Below, piece after piece: positions 1 through 8,786 of a stretch of 64,000 bases of DNA. The notes under the pieces are model-generated. The model was not told the DNA's origin. It saw nothing but the letters and a program-made list of their open reading frames with translations, and did not search any database. Both the position numbers and the translations under genes were made by a program. The stretch's first letter is position 1; the number at the start of each line of letters is the position of its first letter. Source of the DNA: Lysinibacillus fusiformis (GTDB lineage Bacteria > Bacillota > Bacilli > Bacillales_A > Planococcaceae); assembly GCA_030027265.1 (NCBI GenBank), contig JASENG010000001.1, forward strand, positions 1 to 64,000, read 5' to 3'.

Positions 1-8
1 CTTAAAAG

Positions 9-53
9 AAATGTCCTAAAGGTTTGATTACAAACTTTTAGGACATTTTTTTG
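9..53 (+). terminator. Intrinsic terminator of a gene upstream of the window
   Basis: The arm AAATGTCCTAAA (9-20) pairs with TTTAGGACATTT, with an inner GTTTG/CAAAC stem, and a T run follows. Nothing to its left is in the window, so the gene it serves is unknown. Confidence 0.85.
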
Positions 54-530
54 TGCTTTGAATATAGTTCATGAATACTGTTTAAGACTTTATACTTTTA
101 AAAAGGATAAGGGAAAATTCCCTTCGAGCTTTAAATTTTTTCCAGATTATTAATACGGTGAAAAATAGCTTAACATTAAGGCGTGCTAGTATTGGAGATT
201 GTTCTTTACTAAATTAAAGAACAATATAAGGGATGTAACTGAGTTATAATAGATACTTTAAAAAGAATAAGAATTTGTCTTCTTTAGTTTAGCAGCAAGA
301 GATTAAAATCTATATCCAAATCAATGAAATAACTGATAAAGAAAATTTGAAATCTGAATCCGCTTCATTGCTGTACATAATTGTTCCCGTAATACAGTTA
401 TAGACATAGCAGATCCAATTGCAAATTTATTTTGTACAATCAGCATGCTTTTTACACGTTGTACAATTTTTTCTATGTTTAAGAAGTTAAATAAAGGAAA
501 CCTTAAATATAGGAAAAAGGAGGACAACTA
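54..530. other. Gene-free AT-rich region upstream of yteA
   Basis: About 475 bases hold no convincing gene. A possible sigma-A promoter for yteA is TTTACA (451-456), 17 bases, TATGTT (474-479). A minus-strand open frame across 321-527 has no good ribosome site and no recognisable domain. Nothing else stands out. Confidence 0.4.
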
Positions 531-1052
531 ATGAAACAATCCGAGATGAAGCAATTAAAAGATACATTACTTGAAGAACTGAAAGATTTAAAAGAAGGTC
601 TTGAAACTCATGATGATCTCGAGCGTACAGAGTTATCCAATTATGATAATCATCCTGGTGACGTTGCTTCAGATTTAACCATTCAACTAACGGAATATGC
701 AATGGACGATTTTAAACAAGAGAGTATAGATAAAATAGAAGCAGCCTTAAAAGCGATGGAAGAGGGAACATATGGCCAATGTACAGTTTGTCATAAGGAT
801 ATTCCCTTTGATCGCCTTGAAGCAGTTCCTACAACCTTGACATGTGTAGAACACAGTCATGAAAAAGTTGATATGGAAACACGTCCAGTTGAAGAGGAAA
901 TCATGAATGAACTCACACATAAATCATTAAAAACAGTGGACTTTGAAGATGGTTCAGGAGAATTCCCTTCATCTGATAGTCCACAGGATGTTCCTCAAGA
1001 GATCATTCATCAAAATAACCAAGAAACTTCAATTCGAGACCAATTTCAATAA
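531..1052 (+). CDS. yteA: DksA/TraR-family zinc-finger protein, YteA-like
   Basis: A 173-residue protein of the TraR/DksA zinc-finger family, close in layout to B. subtilis YteA, which lies next to the menaquinone genes there too. The N-terminal 75 residues look helical (coiled-coil type). The finger is C84-x2-C87-x17-C105-x2-H108, so the fourth ligand is His rather than the usual Cys. The C-terminal tail of about 60 residues is acidic and low in complexity. A strong AAAGGAGG site sits 7 bases before the ATG. By family it may bind RNA polymerase, but no function is proven for this subgroup. Confidence 0.85.
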   Translation: MKQSEMKQLKDTLLEELKDLKEGLETHDDLERTELSNYDNHPGDVASDLTIQLTEYAMDDFKQESIDKIEAALKAMEEGTYGQCTVCHKDIPFDRLEAVPTTLTCVEHSHEKVDMETRPVEEEIMNELTHKSLKTVDFEDGSGEFPSSDSPQDVPQEIIHQNNQETSIRDQFQ

Positions 1053-1133
1053 CATAAAGTTTTCATTGAGAAATATGGAATTTATCAACCCATTTCCTAT
1101 ACAATATAGTTATATTGAATTGGTGGGGGATAC

Positions 1134-2075
1134 ATGAATATTATTGATCTGCATTGCGATGTATTAGAGAAGTTAGTGCGATACGAAAACGCGAATTTCC
1201 GAAATGATGCTCGATTGAGTGCGAGCTTAGAGAAATTAAAAGCTGGAAATGTAAAGGTTCAAGTTTTTGCGATCTATATCCATACTAATATTCCAGAAAA
1301 TGAAAAGTTCCTAGCGGCGGCGAGACAAATTGAAGCCTTTCATACAAAAGTATTATGTGAACCAGAAATGGTGCATATAACTGAATGGGAGCAGCTGAAT
1401 CAACTTGAAGATGGTCAAATCGGTGCTGTTTTAAGTCTAGAAGGCTGTGACTGTATTGGAGAGGACTTAATAAAACTTGAACATCTTTTGAATGCTGGCG
1501 TGAAATTAGTTGGCTTAACATGGAACCATGAAAATGCTGTAGCCTTTGGTGCATCAGAAGATCCTTCAAAGGGATTAAAGCCTTTTGCAAAGGATGTTAT
1601 ACATTTATTGAATGAGCGAAATATTATTATTGATGTGTCGCATTTAAATGAGCAAGGGTTCTATGATTTACTGCCATTAGCCCATAATCTGATTGCTAGC
1701 CATAGTAATGCTAGAGCACTTTGCGATCATCCGAGAAATTTAACTGATGCGCAAATTAAAGATTTAGTGAAGCATGGGGGGAGAATGCATGTTGTATTTT
1801 ATCCGCCCTTTATTGAAAATGAAAAAGAAACTACAACAATCAACCGTTTAGTGAAGCATGTCGAGCATATCGCGTCGCTTGTTGGTATCCAGCACATTGG
1901 ATTTGGTTCCGATTTTGATGGAATGGACTTTTCAATTGAAAACTTGGGGAATGCGGGAGAATACCAAAACTTTATTAAAGCCTTGTTGAAAACTTTTACT
2001 TATGAAGAGGTTGCAATAATGGCATATAAAGGTTTTAGAAAATATGCAAATACAATGAATTTAGCGCGAGGGTAA
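1134..2075 (+). CDS. Membrane dipeptidase, peptidase family M19
   Basis: A 313-residue zinc metallopeptidase of the renal dipeptidase family (M19), which cleaves dipeptides and some D-amino-acid-containing dipeptides. The metal and active-site signatures are in place: DLHCD (H7, D9), LEGCD, DVSHLNE, ASHSNAR and FGSDFDGM. The length is typical for a bacterial member. There is no signal peptide, so it should be cytoplasmic. A GGGGGA site precedes the ATG. Its stop codon lies in the loop of its own terminator. It is transcribed with the flow of the men genes but separated from them by that terminator; the substrate is unknown. Confidence 0.88.
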   Translation: MNIIDLHCDVLEKLVRYENANFRNDARLSASLEKLKAGNVKVQVFAIYIHTNIPENEKFLAAARQIEAFHTKVLCEPEMVHITEWEQLNQLEDGQIGAVLSLEGCDCIGEDLIKLEHLLNAGVKLVGLTWNHENAVAFGASEDPSKGLKPFAKDVIHLLNERNIIIDVSHLNEQGFYDLLPLAHNLIASHSNARALCDHPRNLTDAQIKDLVKHGGRMHVVFYPPFIENEKETTTINRLVKHVEHIASLVGIQHIGFGSDFDGMDFSIENLGNAGEYQNFIKALLKTFTYEEVAIMAYKGFRKYANTMNLARG

Positions 2076-2095
2076 TCATCCCTCGCGCTTTTTTT
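2064..2095 (+). terminator. Terminator of the M19 dipeptidase gene
   Basis: A perfect GC-rich stem GCGCGAGGG/CCCTCGCGC is followed by seven T. The coding end overlaps the left arm, and the TAA is in the loop. Confidence 0.93.
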
Positions 2096-2152
2096 AATGG
2101 AAATATTATTCAACTCATGCAGATTAAAATGAATGAGGAAACAATATCAATA

Positions 2153-2179
2153 TTGTATATGCAGAAAAAGTGATATGAT
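2153..2179 (+). promoter_or_regulatory. Probable menF promoter
   Basis: TTGTAT (2153-2158) and an extended -10, TGATATGAT (-10 TATGAT at 2174-2179), 15 bases apart. The leader to menF is about 190 bases. It carries a repeated word, CTGCTTAAG, near 2253 and 2283, and two short hairpins (GGCTT/AAGCC and AGGC/GCCT) just before the gene. Confidence 0.5.
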
Positions 2180-2371
2180 AGAATAGATAGCGTAAATTCG
2201 AAAACAATACCAGAAGAGCAATATTGCGTAAGTGGAAATTATTATATTTCTGCTGCTTAAGGGGAATCAATTTTAATTTTTTCTGCTTAAGTGCAACAAA
2301 GCTTATTATTTAAATGGCTTGAAAATAAGCCAAGTCTTTAGGCAAAACTGCCTTTGATGGAGGGAAATTCA

Positions 2372-3757
2372 ATGCATCAGAAGTGGTTGTATACCACTGA
2401 AGTAGAAGTGGAAACAGTAAATTCAAGATTATCCTTCTATATTGAAACGATTGAGGTAAGCAGATTATCCGCACTGGCATTTTTTGCTGCGGGGGAATCA
2501 CAATATAAAGGACAACGCTTTTTTTGGCAAAACCGTGAGAGAACATTCACATTAGTTGGTCTTGGCCATGCTTATAAAATTGAAAATAACAATGGCGAAG
2601 ACCGCTTTGACTCAATAGAAAAGCAGTGGAAGGAACTAACCAAAAATATAGTAAAAGAAGAAAGAGAACCTCAGCCAATTCTATTTGGAGGGTTTACTTT
2701 TGATCCGAATAATGACAAAAAAGGAGAGTGGGATGGCTTCCCGCAAAGCTTTTTTTCAGTTGCTACATATCAGCTGGTTATCCGAAATGATAAGGTTTAT
2801 ATTAGTATTCATTTAATAACGGATAAAGAAAATAACCTGGAAGAATTTGAGCAGTTAAGACAGGAACGGGATCAGTTAATTCATGCTGCACAAGTAAGAG
2901 AGTTAAAAACATATAGTAAACCGCTTATGGCGAGTTATCATGAGTTATTTAAAGAGGACTATCTCCAAACCATTTCAAATGTCACGAGTCTTATTAAGGC
3001 AAATGAAGCTGGAAAAGTCGTGATTGCCCGCTCATTAGAAATGGAATTTGAGGAAACGGTAACTTCACCACAAGTATTGTCACATGTGGTGAATGAGCAG
3101 CCGGAAAGCTATTTATTTGGTTTAGAGCATGAGGACCTTCTATTCTTTGGAGCATCTCCAGAGCGATTAGTTAAGGTGGACAATGGTCTTGCCTTTTCTT
3201 CATGTGTGGCGGGTTCCATTAAACGTGGAAAAACAGCCGAAGAGGATAAGCAGCTCGGGGAAAGCTTATTAAATGATGCGAAAAATTTAGGAGAGCATCA
3301 ATATGTTGTTGAAATGATTGCGGATACTTTTGCAAAAAATTGTATTCAATATAAAGTACCGAAACGGCCACAGCTTTTAAAAATTCGAGATATTCAACAT
3401 TTGTATACGCCTGTTGAGGGGAAGCTATCACAGGATGCAACGATCTTGCAACTGGTAAAGCTTCTTCATCCTACACCAGCTTTAGGCGGTGTACCGCGCC
3501 AAGAAGCCTTGGCGGTTATTCGGGAAAATGAAACGATGAATCGCGGATTATATGCTGCCCCTCTTGGATGGATTGATGCAGAGGGGAATGGTGAATTTGC
3601 AGTTGCGATTCGATCTGCGGCATTAAAGGAAAACAAAGCATATTTATATGCTGGAGGCGGAATCGTTGCGGATTCAGAGCCAATCTCAGAGTATGAAGAG
3701 ACTTTAGTGAAATTCCGTCCGATGTTACGTGCTTTAGGAGGACAGCTACATGAATGA
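2372..3757 (+). CDS. menF: Isochorismate synthase MenF
   Basis: Converts chorismate to isochorismate, the first step of menaquinone synthesis. The 461-residue protein has the chorismate-utilising enzyme fold in its C-terminal half: SSCVAGSIKRG, LHPTPALGGVPRQEA and the GLYAAPLGWID region. I place the start at ATG 2372 because GGAGGG (2359-2364) lies 7 bases upstream; earlier in-frame TTG and ATG codons have no such site. The last codons overlap menD by 8 bases, so the two are translationally coupled. It heads menF-menD-menH. Confidence 0.95.
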   Translation: MHQKWLYTTEVEVETVNSRLSFYIETIEVSRLSALAFFAAGESQYKGQRFFWQNRERTFTLVGLGHAYKIENNNGEDRFDSIEKQWKELTKNIVKEEREPQPILFGGFTFDPNNDKKGEWDGFPQSFFSVATYQLVIRNDKVYISIHLITDKENNLEEFEQLRQERDQLIHAAQVRELKTYSKPLMASYHELFKEDYLQTISNVTSLIKANEAGKVVIARSLEMEFEETVTSPQVLSHVVNEQPESYLFGLEHEDLLFFGASPERLVKVDNGLAFSSCVAGSIKRGKTAEEDKQLGESLLNDAKNLGEHQYVVEMIADTFAKNCIQYKVPKRPQLLKIRDIQHLYTPVEGKLSQDATILQLVKLLHPTPALGGVPRQEALAVIRENETMNRGLYAAPLGWIDAEGNGEFAVAIRSAALKENKAYLYAGGGIVADSEPISEYEETLVKFRPMLRALGGQLHE

Positions 3758-5465
3758 ACGTGAGATATTAACAAACTATGTATATAAAATTGTTGCATCA
3801 TTAATGCAAAATGGTGTGGAGGATGTGGTAATTAGTCCTGGTTCCCGATCAACTCCTCTTGCCTATGCATTTGCTTCGACTAAAAATTTAACAATCTATC
3901 GACAGGTGGACGAGCGCTCAGCAGCATTTTTTGCATTAGGAATTGCAAAAGCTAAAGCAAAACCGGTTGTCCTTTTATGTACTTCCGGAACTGCAGCAGC
4001 GAACTATTATCCAGCTATTGTTGAAGCGAAGTATGCGCGCATACCGTTGGTAGTTATTACTGCCGATCGCCCTCATGAGTTACGGGAAGTCGGAGCTCCT
4101 CAAGCTATAAATCAAGTAGGGCTTTATGGAGAACGAGTGAAATGGAGTGCAGAATTTCCAATACCAGATGATGCAAAGCCAACATTGCCTTATATAGAAA
4201 GACATATAGCACGCGGAATCAGCATTGCCACAGCTGCTCCTTTTGGACCGGTTCATTTTAATGTACCGTTTCGTGAGCCTTTGCTTATCGATTTTCAGGA
4301 AGAGCTTCCTGCACAGACATTTAAAGGGAGTTTTATTGGCCAAGTCGCTCCATCAAGTGATGCGATTGAAAATCTCACAGATCTTATAAATGAAACGAAA
4401 AAAGGATTTCTTATTGTTGGTGAATTACCTCTGGGAACAGACTTGCAGCAAATATGGTCATTTATTCGTAAAGTAAAGTGGCCAATTTTAGTTGAAAGCC
4501 TGTCGAATCTAAGAACGAATGTACCGGAGGATTGTGAACCGTATTTAATTTCTACATATGATGCTTTATTAAAAAATACGGCCTTTAAACAGCACGTTGC
4601 ACCTGATACGGTTATTCGGTTTGGAGCTCAGCCAGTCTCCAAATTTTTAACAAATTTCTTAATCGAAACATTACCGGCAAATTATATTGTCATCGATGAA
4701 GATCCAATGTTCCGTGATTCTGCTGCGGTTTCTACACACTTTATACATGCGTCGATCGGGCAGTGGATTGATGAGCTAAACATAGACAATACAGTATTTA
4801 ATAAAGAGTACTTAATGCAATGGCAGACAAGTGAAGCTATTGCGGCTAAGTATATAAATGCCTATCCAAATGACGCTCAGGACGAAGGGGCTGTTGTTCA
4901 CTATCTAATCGAAAACTTGCCGAATGAAAGCGATCTGTTTGTTAGCAGCAGTATGCCGATTCGAGATATTGATACCTTCTTATTGCCAACGAAGAAGGAT
5001 ATTCAGGTTTTTGCTAACCGTGGTGCAAATGGGATTGATGGGGTTATGTCTACTGCCATCGGATTTAGCCAGGGACGAATAGATCGTGAAATGTACTTGT
5101 TAATTGGTGATTTAGCCTTTTTACATGATGTGAATGCATTAATTACTACTCGTTATCAGTCTTGCAAAATTAATGTCATCGTGTTCAATAACGATGGTGG
5201 AGGAATCTTCTCATATCTAGCCCAGTCCACTGTGAAAGAATATTACGAGGATCTTTTTGGGACACCTACTGCTTTGCAATTTGGGGATGTTGCCAAAATG
5301 TACGAAATGGAATATGTCCAAATTAAAGATTTTGATGAAATGGAAAAATTATTGAAACCGCAAAATAATCCACTTCGCTTGATCGAAATTTTTACGGATC
5401 GTCAAGATAACGTGATGAGCCACCGAATGCTTTGGCAGCGCATTCAAGAGGAGCTGGAGCAATGA
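3750..5465 (+). CDS. menD: MenD, SEPHCHC synthase
   Basis: A thiamine-diphosphate enzyme that joins isochorismate and 2-oxoglutarate to give 2-succinyl-5-enolpyruvyl-6-hydroxy-3-cyclohexene-1-carboxylate. The length, 571 residues, is normal. Seen motifs: SPGSRSTP near the N-terminus with the catalytic Glu region QVDERSAAF, and the ThDP/Mg motif GDLAFLHDVNAL followed by NNDGGGIF in the C-terminal third. It starts inside the end of menF, with GGAGGA upstream, and its stop overlaps the menH start as ATGA. Cytoplasmic. Confidence 0.97.
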   Translation: MNEREILTNYVYKIVASLMQNGVEDVVISPGSRSTPLAYAFASTKNLTIYRQVDERSAAFFALGIAKAKAKPVVLLCTSGTAAANYYPAIVEAKYARIPLVVITADRPHELREVGAPQAINQVGLYGERVKWSAEFPIPDDAKPTLPYIERHIARGISIATAAPFGPVHFNVPFREPLLIDFQEELPAQTFKGSFIGQVAPSSDAIENLTDLINETKKGFLIVGELPLGTDLQQIWSFIRKVKWPILVESLSNLRTNVPEDCEPYLISTYDALLKNTAFKQHVAPDTVIRFGAQPVSKFLTNFLIETLPANYIVIDEDPMFRDSAAVSTHFIHASIGQWIDELNIDNTVFNKEYLMQWQTSEAIAAKYINAYPNDAQDEGAVVHYLIENLPNESDLFVSSSMPIRDIDTFLLPTKKDIQVFANRGANGIDGVMSTAIGFSQGRIDREMYLLIGDLAFLHDVNALITTRYQSCKINVIVFNNDGGGIFSYLAQSTVKEYYEDLFGTPTALQFGDVAKMYEMEYVQIKDFDEMEKLLKPQNNPLRLIEIFTDRQDNVMSHRMLWQRIQEELEQ

Positions 5466-6280
5466 AAATAAAAGCGCATGGTATAACTGTAAATGTCCGA
5501 ATTTGGAATGGCCATTTAGAGCAAACTATTGTTATGCTGCATGGATTTACTGGAAGTGCAGCAACATGGAATACAGTTGCTGCATCCCTAACTGATTATC
5601 GGGTTATCGCCATTGACTTGATAGGGCATGGAGAAACTGACTCCCCTCAAGATGCGTCAGCTTATTCAATGGAAGAGCAAGTTCAAGTATTGGATGAACT
5701 CTTTCAACAGTTAAACCTTCAAGCGTTTATTTTACTTGGTTATTCAATGGGGGGAAGAGTTGCATTGTCCTATGCAACTGCTTTTCCTATGCGCATCTCT
5801 ATGCTGATTTTAGAGAGTGCATCTCCGGGGCTTAAAACGGCTGAGGAAAGGACAGCACGACAAATTTCAGATGAAGAGTTGGCCGAAAAAATTGAACACA
5901 ATGGAATTGAATCCTTTGTCAACAAGTGGGAGAATATTCCACTATTTGCAACTCAAAAAAGACTGGCACAGGACGTTCAACAAGTAGTTAGAGAAGAGCG
6001 TCTGTCCCAATGTGAAATTGGACTGGCAAACAGCTTAAGAGGCATGGGAACAGGTGCACAAACCTCCTTGTGGCCATGCCTGGAAAAGCTTGAGATGCCG
6101 ATTACCTTGATCACTGGGGAGCTTGATGAAAAGTTTTGTAAAATAGCTGCAGAAATGCAAGCGCTTTTACAAAAAGGGCAGCATATTGTAGTCAAAAATG
6201 TTGGTCATGCAATTCATGTGGAAAATCCTGAACAATTTGCTACAATAGTAAAGGATGCTATAAAGATTAAAATAAGCTAA
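5462..6280 (+). CDS. menH: MenH, SHCHC synthase (alpha/beta hydrolase)
   Basis: Removes pyruvate from SEPHCHC to form SHCHC in menaquinone synthesis. The 272-residue alpha/beta hydrolase has the nucleophile elbow GYSMGG (S95), the HGFTGS oxyanion region near residue 28, an acidic residue in TGELDEK and a late His in VGHAIHVENP. The ATG at 5462 overlaps the menD stop (ATGA) and has a GGAG site; an upstream in-frame start at 5432 is inside menD and unlikely. Residues and operon position together make the assignment firm. Confidence 0.94.
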   Translation: MKIKAHGITVNVRIWNGHLEQTIVMLHGFTGSAATWNTVAASLTDYRVIAIDLIGHGETDSPQDASAYSMEEQVQVLDELFQQLNLQAFILLGYSMGGRVALSYATAFPMRISMLILESASPGLKTAEERTARQISDEELAEKIEHNGIESFVNKWENIPLFATQKRLAQDVQQVVREERLSQCEIGLANSLRGMGTGAQTSLWPCLEKLEMPITLITGELDEKFCKIAAEMQALLQKGQHIVVKNVGHAIHVENPEQFATIVKDAIKIKIS

Positions 6281-6311
6281 CCTAAGTACGTAAAATGGTA
6301 CATTATGGAAC

Positions 6312-6350
6312 ATTCCTTGTATTAAGGAAGATTAGCGAGAAGCTAATCTT
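6312..6350 (+). other. Two tandem hairpins between menH and menB
   Basis: TTCCTT/AAGGAA (6313-6329) is followed at once by a 9-bp perfect stem AAGATTAGC/GCTAATCTT (6328-6350). There is no T run, so this is not a standard terminator. It could be an RNA stability or processing element that separates menFDH and menB message levels. Confidence 0.5.
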
Positions 6351-6385
6351 GGAGCATTAAAGAGACAAATTAAGGGGGTACTAAA

Positions 6386-7204
6386 ATGACTCGTGAATGG
6401 ACAAGCTTACATACTTACGAAGATATTAAGTATGAATTGTATAACGGAATTGCTAAAATTACGATTAACCGTCCAGAGGTTCGTAATGCATTCCGTCCAA
6501 AAACAACTGCTGAATTAATCGATGCATTTTCTCGTGCACGTGATGATGAGCGAGTTGGCGTAATCATCTTGACAGGTGAAGGAGAAATGGCATTCTGTTC
6601 AGGAGGAGACCAAAAAGTACGTGGACATGGCGGCTATGTTGGAGATGACAATATCCCACGTTTAAACGTACTGGATCTTCAGACATTAATTCGTAAAATT
6701 CCAAAGCCAGTCGTGGCAATGGTAGCAGGTTATGCAATTGGTGGAGGTCACGTTTTACATATCGTATGTGACTTAACAATTGCAGCTGAAAATGCTCGTT
6801 TCGGACAAACTGGTCCACGTGTAGGTTCATTTGATGGTGGTTACGGTGCAGGTTATTTAGCACGTATCGTTGGCCATAAAAAAGCGCGTGAGATTTGGTT
6901 CTTATGTCGTCAATATAATGCGCAAGAAGCACTTGATATGGGCTTAGTAAATACAGTTGTGCCTTTAGAGCAATTAGAAGACGAAACAGTGAAATGGTGT
7001 GAGGAAATCCTTGAATTATCACCAATGGCACTTCGCTTCTTAAAAGCAGCATTTAACGCTGATTCTGACGGCTTAGCTGGTATTCAACAGCTGGCAGGCG
7101 ATGCTACACTTCTTTACTATACTTCAGATGAAGCTAAAGAAGGCCGCGATGCATTTAAAGAAAAGCGCAAACCAGACTTTGGTCAATTCCCAAGATTCCC
7201 TTGA
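6386..7204 (+). CDS. menB: MenB, 1,4-dihydroxy-2-naphthoyl-CoA synthase
   Basis: Ring-closing Dieckmann-type cyclisation of O-succinylbenzoyl-CoA to DHNA-CoA. The 272-residue crotonase-family protein matches MenB along its full length: [29 protein letters not shown], the [12 protein letters not shown] oxyanion segment, [22 protein letters not shown], and the C-terminal [13 protein letters not shown], which is diagnostic for MenB over other crotonases. A TAAGGGGGT ribosome site precedes the ATG. It is 105 bases after menH and ends in its own terminator. Confidence 0.97.
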   Translation: MTREWTSLHTYEDIKYELYNGIAKITINRPEVRNAFRPKTTAELIDAFSRARDDERVGVIILTGEGEMAFCSGGDQKVRGHGGYVGDDNIPRLNVLDLQTLIRKIPKPVVAMVAGYAIGGGHVLHIVCDLTIAAENARFGQTGPRVGSFDGGYGAGYLARIVGHKKAREIWFLCRQYNAQEALDMGLVNTVVPLEQLEDETVKWCEEILELSPMALRFLKAAFNADSDGLAGIQQLAGDATLLYYTSDEAKEGRDAFKEKRKPDFGQFPRFP

Positions 7205-7244
7205 TTTAAAGGAAGAATCATTTATATGTAAATCGGGTAAAGTA

Positions 7245-7278
7245 AAGCAAGAGAAAATTCTTCTCTTGCTTTTTTTAA
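7245..7278 (+). terminator. Terminator after menB
   Basis: AAGCAAGAGAA (7245-7255) pairs with TTCTCTTGCTT (7261-7271), followed by a T run. Confidence 0.93.
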
Positions 7279-7324
7279 TGGAAAAGATTCCCCAATATAG
7301 GGCTATTAAATATGAGAGGTAGAT

Positions 7325-8614
7325 ATGAAGCATTCTCCTAACTTTCAAAACAACAAGAATGAGACAGCCTTTAATTATCAATCACTTTTTGATTTGAATA
7401 CAGATGCAATTTTGATAATCAATTGTTTAGGTGAAATTCAACATGGGAACCCTGCCTGTGAAAAAATTATTGGCTATCCAGTAATTGAGTTGAAGAATAA
7501 ATCATTCTTTCATTTCATCGAAGAAAACGAACAGGCTAAGGCATGCTTTGAAGATATCATAAAGGGAATTAAGAAAAAGACAAAAATACAATTACTGCAT
7601 CGGAGCGGAAGCCGTATCAATTGTTTAGTGAGAACTATTCCTTTAGATGAATCTGATATAAAAAAGGGTTTATTTTTAGGCTTAAAGGATATGACGTTTT
7701 ATGACTCCTTAATTAGTAAGTATCGCCAGAGTGAATTGGATTTTCAAATCATTGCGGAAAATGTGCAAGATGTCATTATTTTAATGAACGAACATAGACA
7801 ATACCTTTATGTCTCTCCTTCTGTAAAAGAGATGTTTGGATTTGATAAACACATTGTAGAAGGAAAGCTCCAAAAAGATCCCTTTTTTTATAACCATCCA
7901 GAATACGCAGAGCTATTAGGTAAAATTTATATTGACTCAAGGCAAACAGGAAAACCATTTCAAATTGTTATTAAAGTACTGCATAAAGAGAAAGGTTGGG
8001 TTTGGTCAGAAGTGAAGGGAACACCGGTATATGATGACGAAAACAACTTTCGGCAAATGGTTTTAGTAGTACGGGATATCTCGCTGCAAAAAGAAAACCA
8101 GGAAATGTTAGAGTACTATGCCTATCATGATCCATTAACTGGGTTGGCTAATCGCCGCTGCTTTGAAAAAGGCTTAGCAGAATCCATTGAGAAGCTAAAT
8201 TTAAAAGGGGAAAGCTTTTCATTAATTCTTTTTGATATTGATGATTTTAAGACAATCAATGATACCTGGGGCCATGAAGCAGGAGATCAGGTGATTCAAG
8301 AGGTGGCTAATCGTACACAGCATGTGATTGGTGAACTAGGTATTGCATCAAGGCTCGGTGGCGATGAATTTATCGTGCTTCTATATGATTGCAGTACTGA
8401 AGAAGAACTTAAAGAGGTTATTCATAAGATACAAGATGCATTATTAGAGGAAATAGTGACAGAGAAACAAACCATTTCAATTACAAATAGTATAGGTGCA
8501 ACCATTTGCAGGAAGAAATATATGAGTGATACTTATTATTTCAAAAATGCAGATGTAGCCCTTTATGAAGTAAAACAACATGGAAAAAATCAATTTCATA
8601 TTAACTGCTCATAA
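7325..8614 (+). CDS. PAS-PAS-GGDEF diguanylate cyclase
   Basis: A 429-residue soluble signalling protein: PAS domain 1 (about 15-130), PAS domain 2 (about 140-255, with a PAC segment ending VVRDISLQKEN), then a GGDEF domain (about 262-425) with the intact active motif RLGGDEF (GGDEF 345-349). It should make cyclic-di-GMP. The inhibitory I-site RxxD expected just before the motif reads GELG, so feedback inhibition through that site is probably absent. No membrane segments. It sits between menB and menE, flanked by terminators on both sides, an unusual place. The signal sensed is unknown. The start at ATG 7325 has GAGAGGTAGAT upstream. Confidence 0.9.
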   Translation: MKHSPNFQNNKNETAFNYQSLFDLNTDAILIINCLGEIQHGNPACEKIIGYPVIELKNKSFFHFIEENEQAKACFEDIIKGIKKKTKIQLLHRSGSRINCLVRTIPLDESDIKKGLFLGLKDMTFYDSLISKYRQSELDFQIIAENVQDVIILMNEHRQYLYVSPSVKEMFGFDKHIVEGKLQKDPFFYNHPEYAELLGKIYIDSRQTGKPFQIVIKVLHKEKGWVWSEVKGTPVYDDENNFRQMVLVVRDISLQKENQEMLEYYAYHDPLTGLANRRCFEKGLAESIEKLNLKGESFSLILFDIDDFKTINDTWGHEAGDQVIQEVANRTQHVIGELGIASRLGGDEFIVLLYDCSTEEELKEVIHKIQDALLEEIVTEKQTISITNSIGATICRKKYMSDTYYFKNADVALYEVKQHGKNQFHINCS

Positions 8615-8615
8615 A

Positions 8616-8646
8616 CAAAGGCTGTCCTAACAAGGAAGCCTTTTTA
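8616..8646 (+). terminator. Terminator after the GGDEF gene
   Basis: AAAGGCT pairs with AGCCTTT, with an inner TCCT/AGGA stem, followed by a short T run. Confidence 0.75.
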
Positions 8647-8731
8647 AATGGATAAAAACGAGATTTTTTCAATATCTGCATAAAAAAATATCAACCCTAC
8701 CTTTATTTGGCCAATTTGCAGTTTTCAGAGT

Positions 8732-8759
8732 TTGAACTTTTCGCTAATAGAGTTAAAAT
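8732..8759 (+). promoter_or_regulatory. menE promoter
   Basis: TTGAAC (8732-8737), 16-base spacer, TAAAAT (8754-8759). It lets menE be transcribed on its own, which is needed because terminators lie upstream. Confidence 0.6.
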
Positions 8760-8786
8760 AAGTATGCAAGAATTGGAGGAATGACA

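Noticed and set aside
321-527. Minus-strand open frame of 68 codons upstream of yteA
   Set aside because: No ribosome site, overlaps the probable yteA promoter, no known domain.
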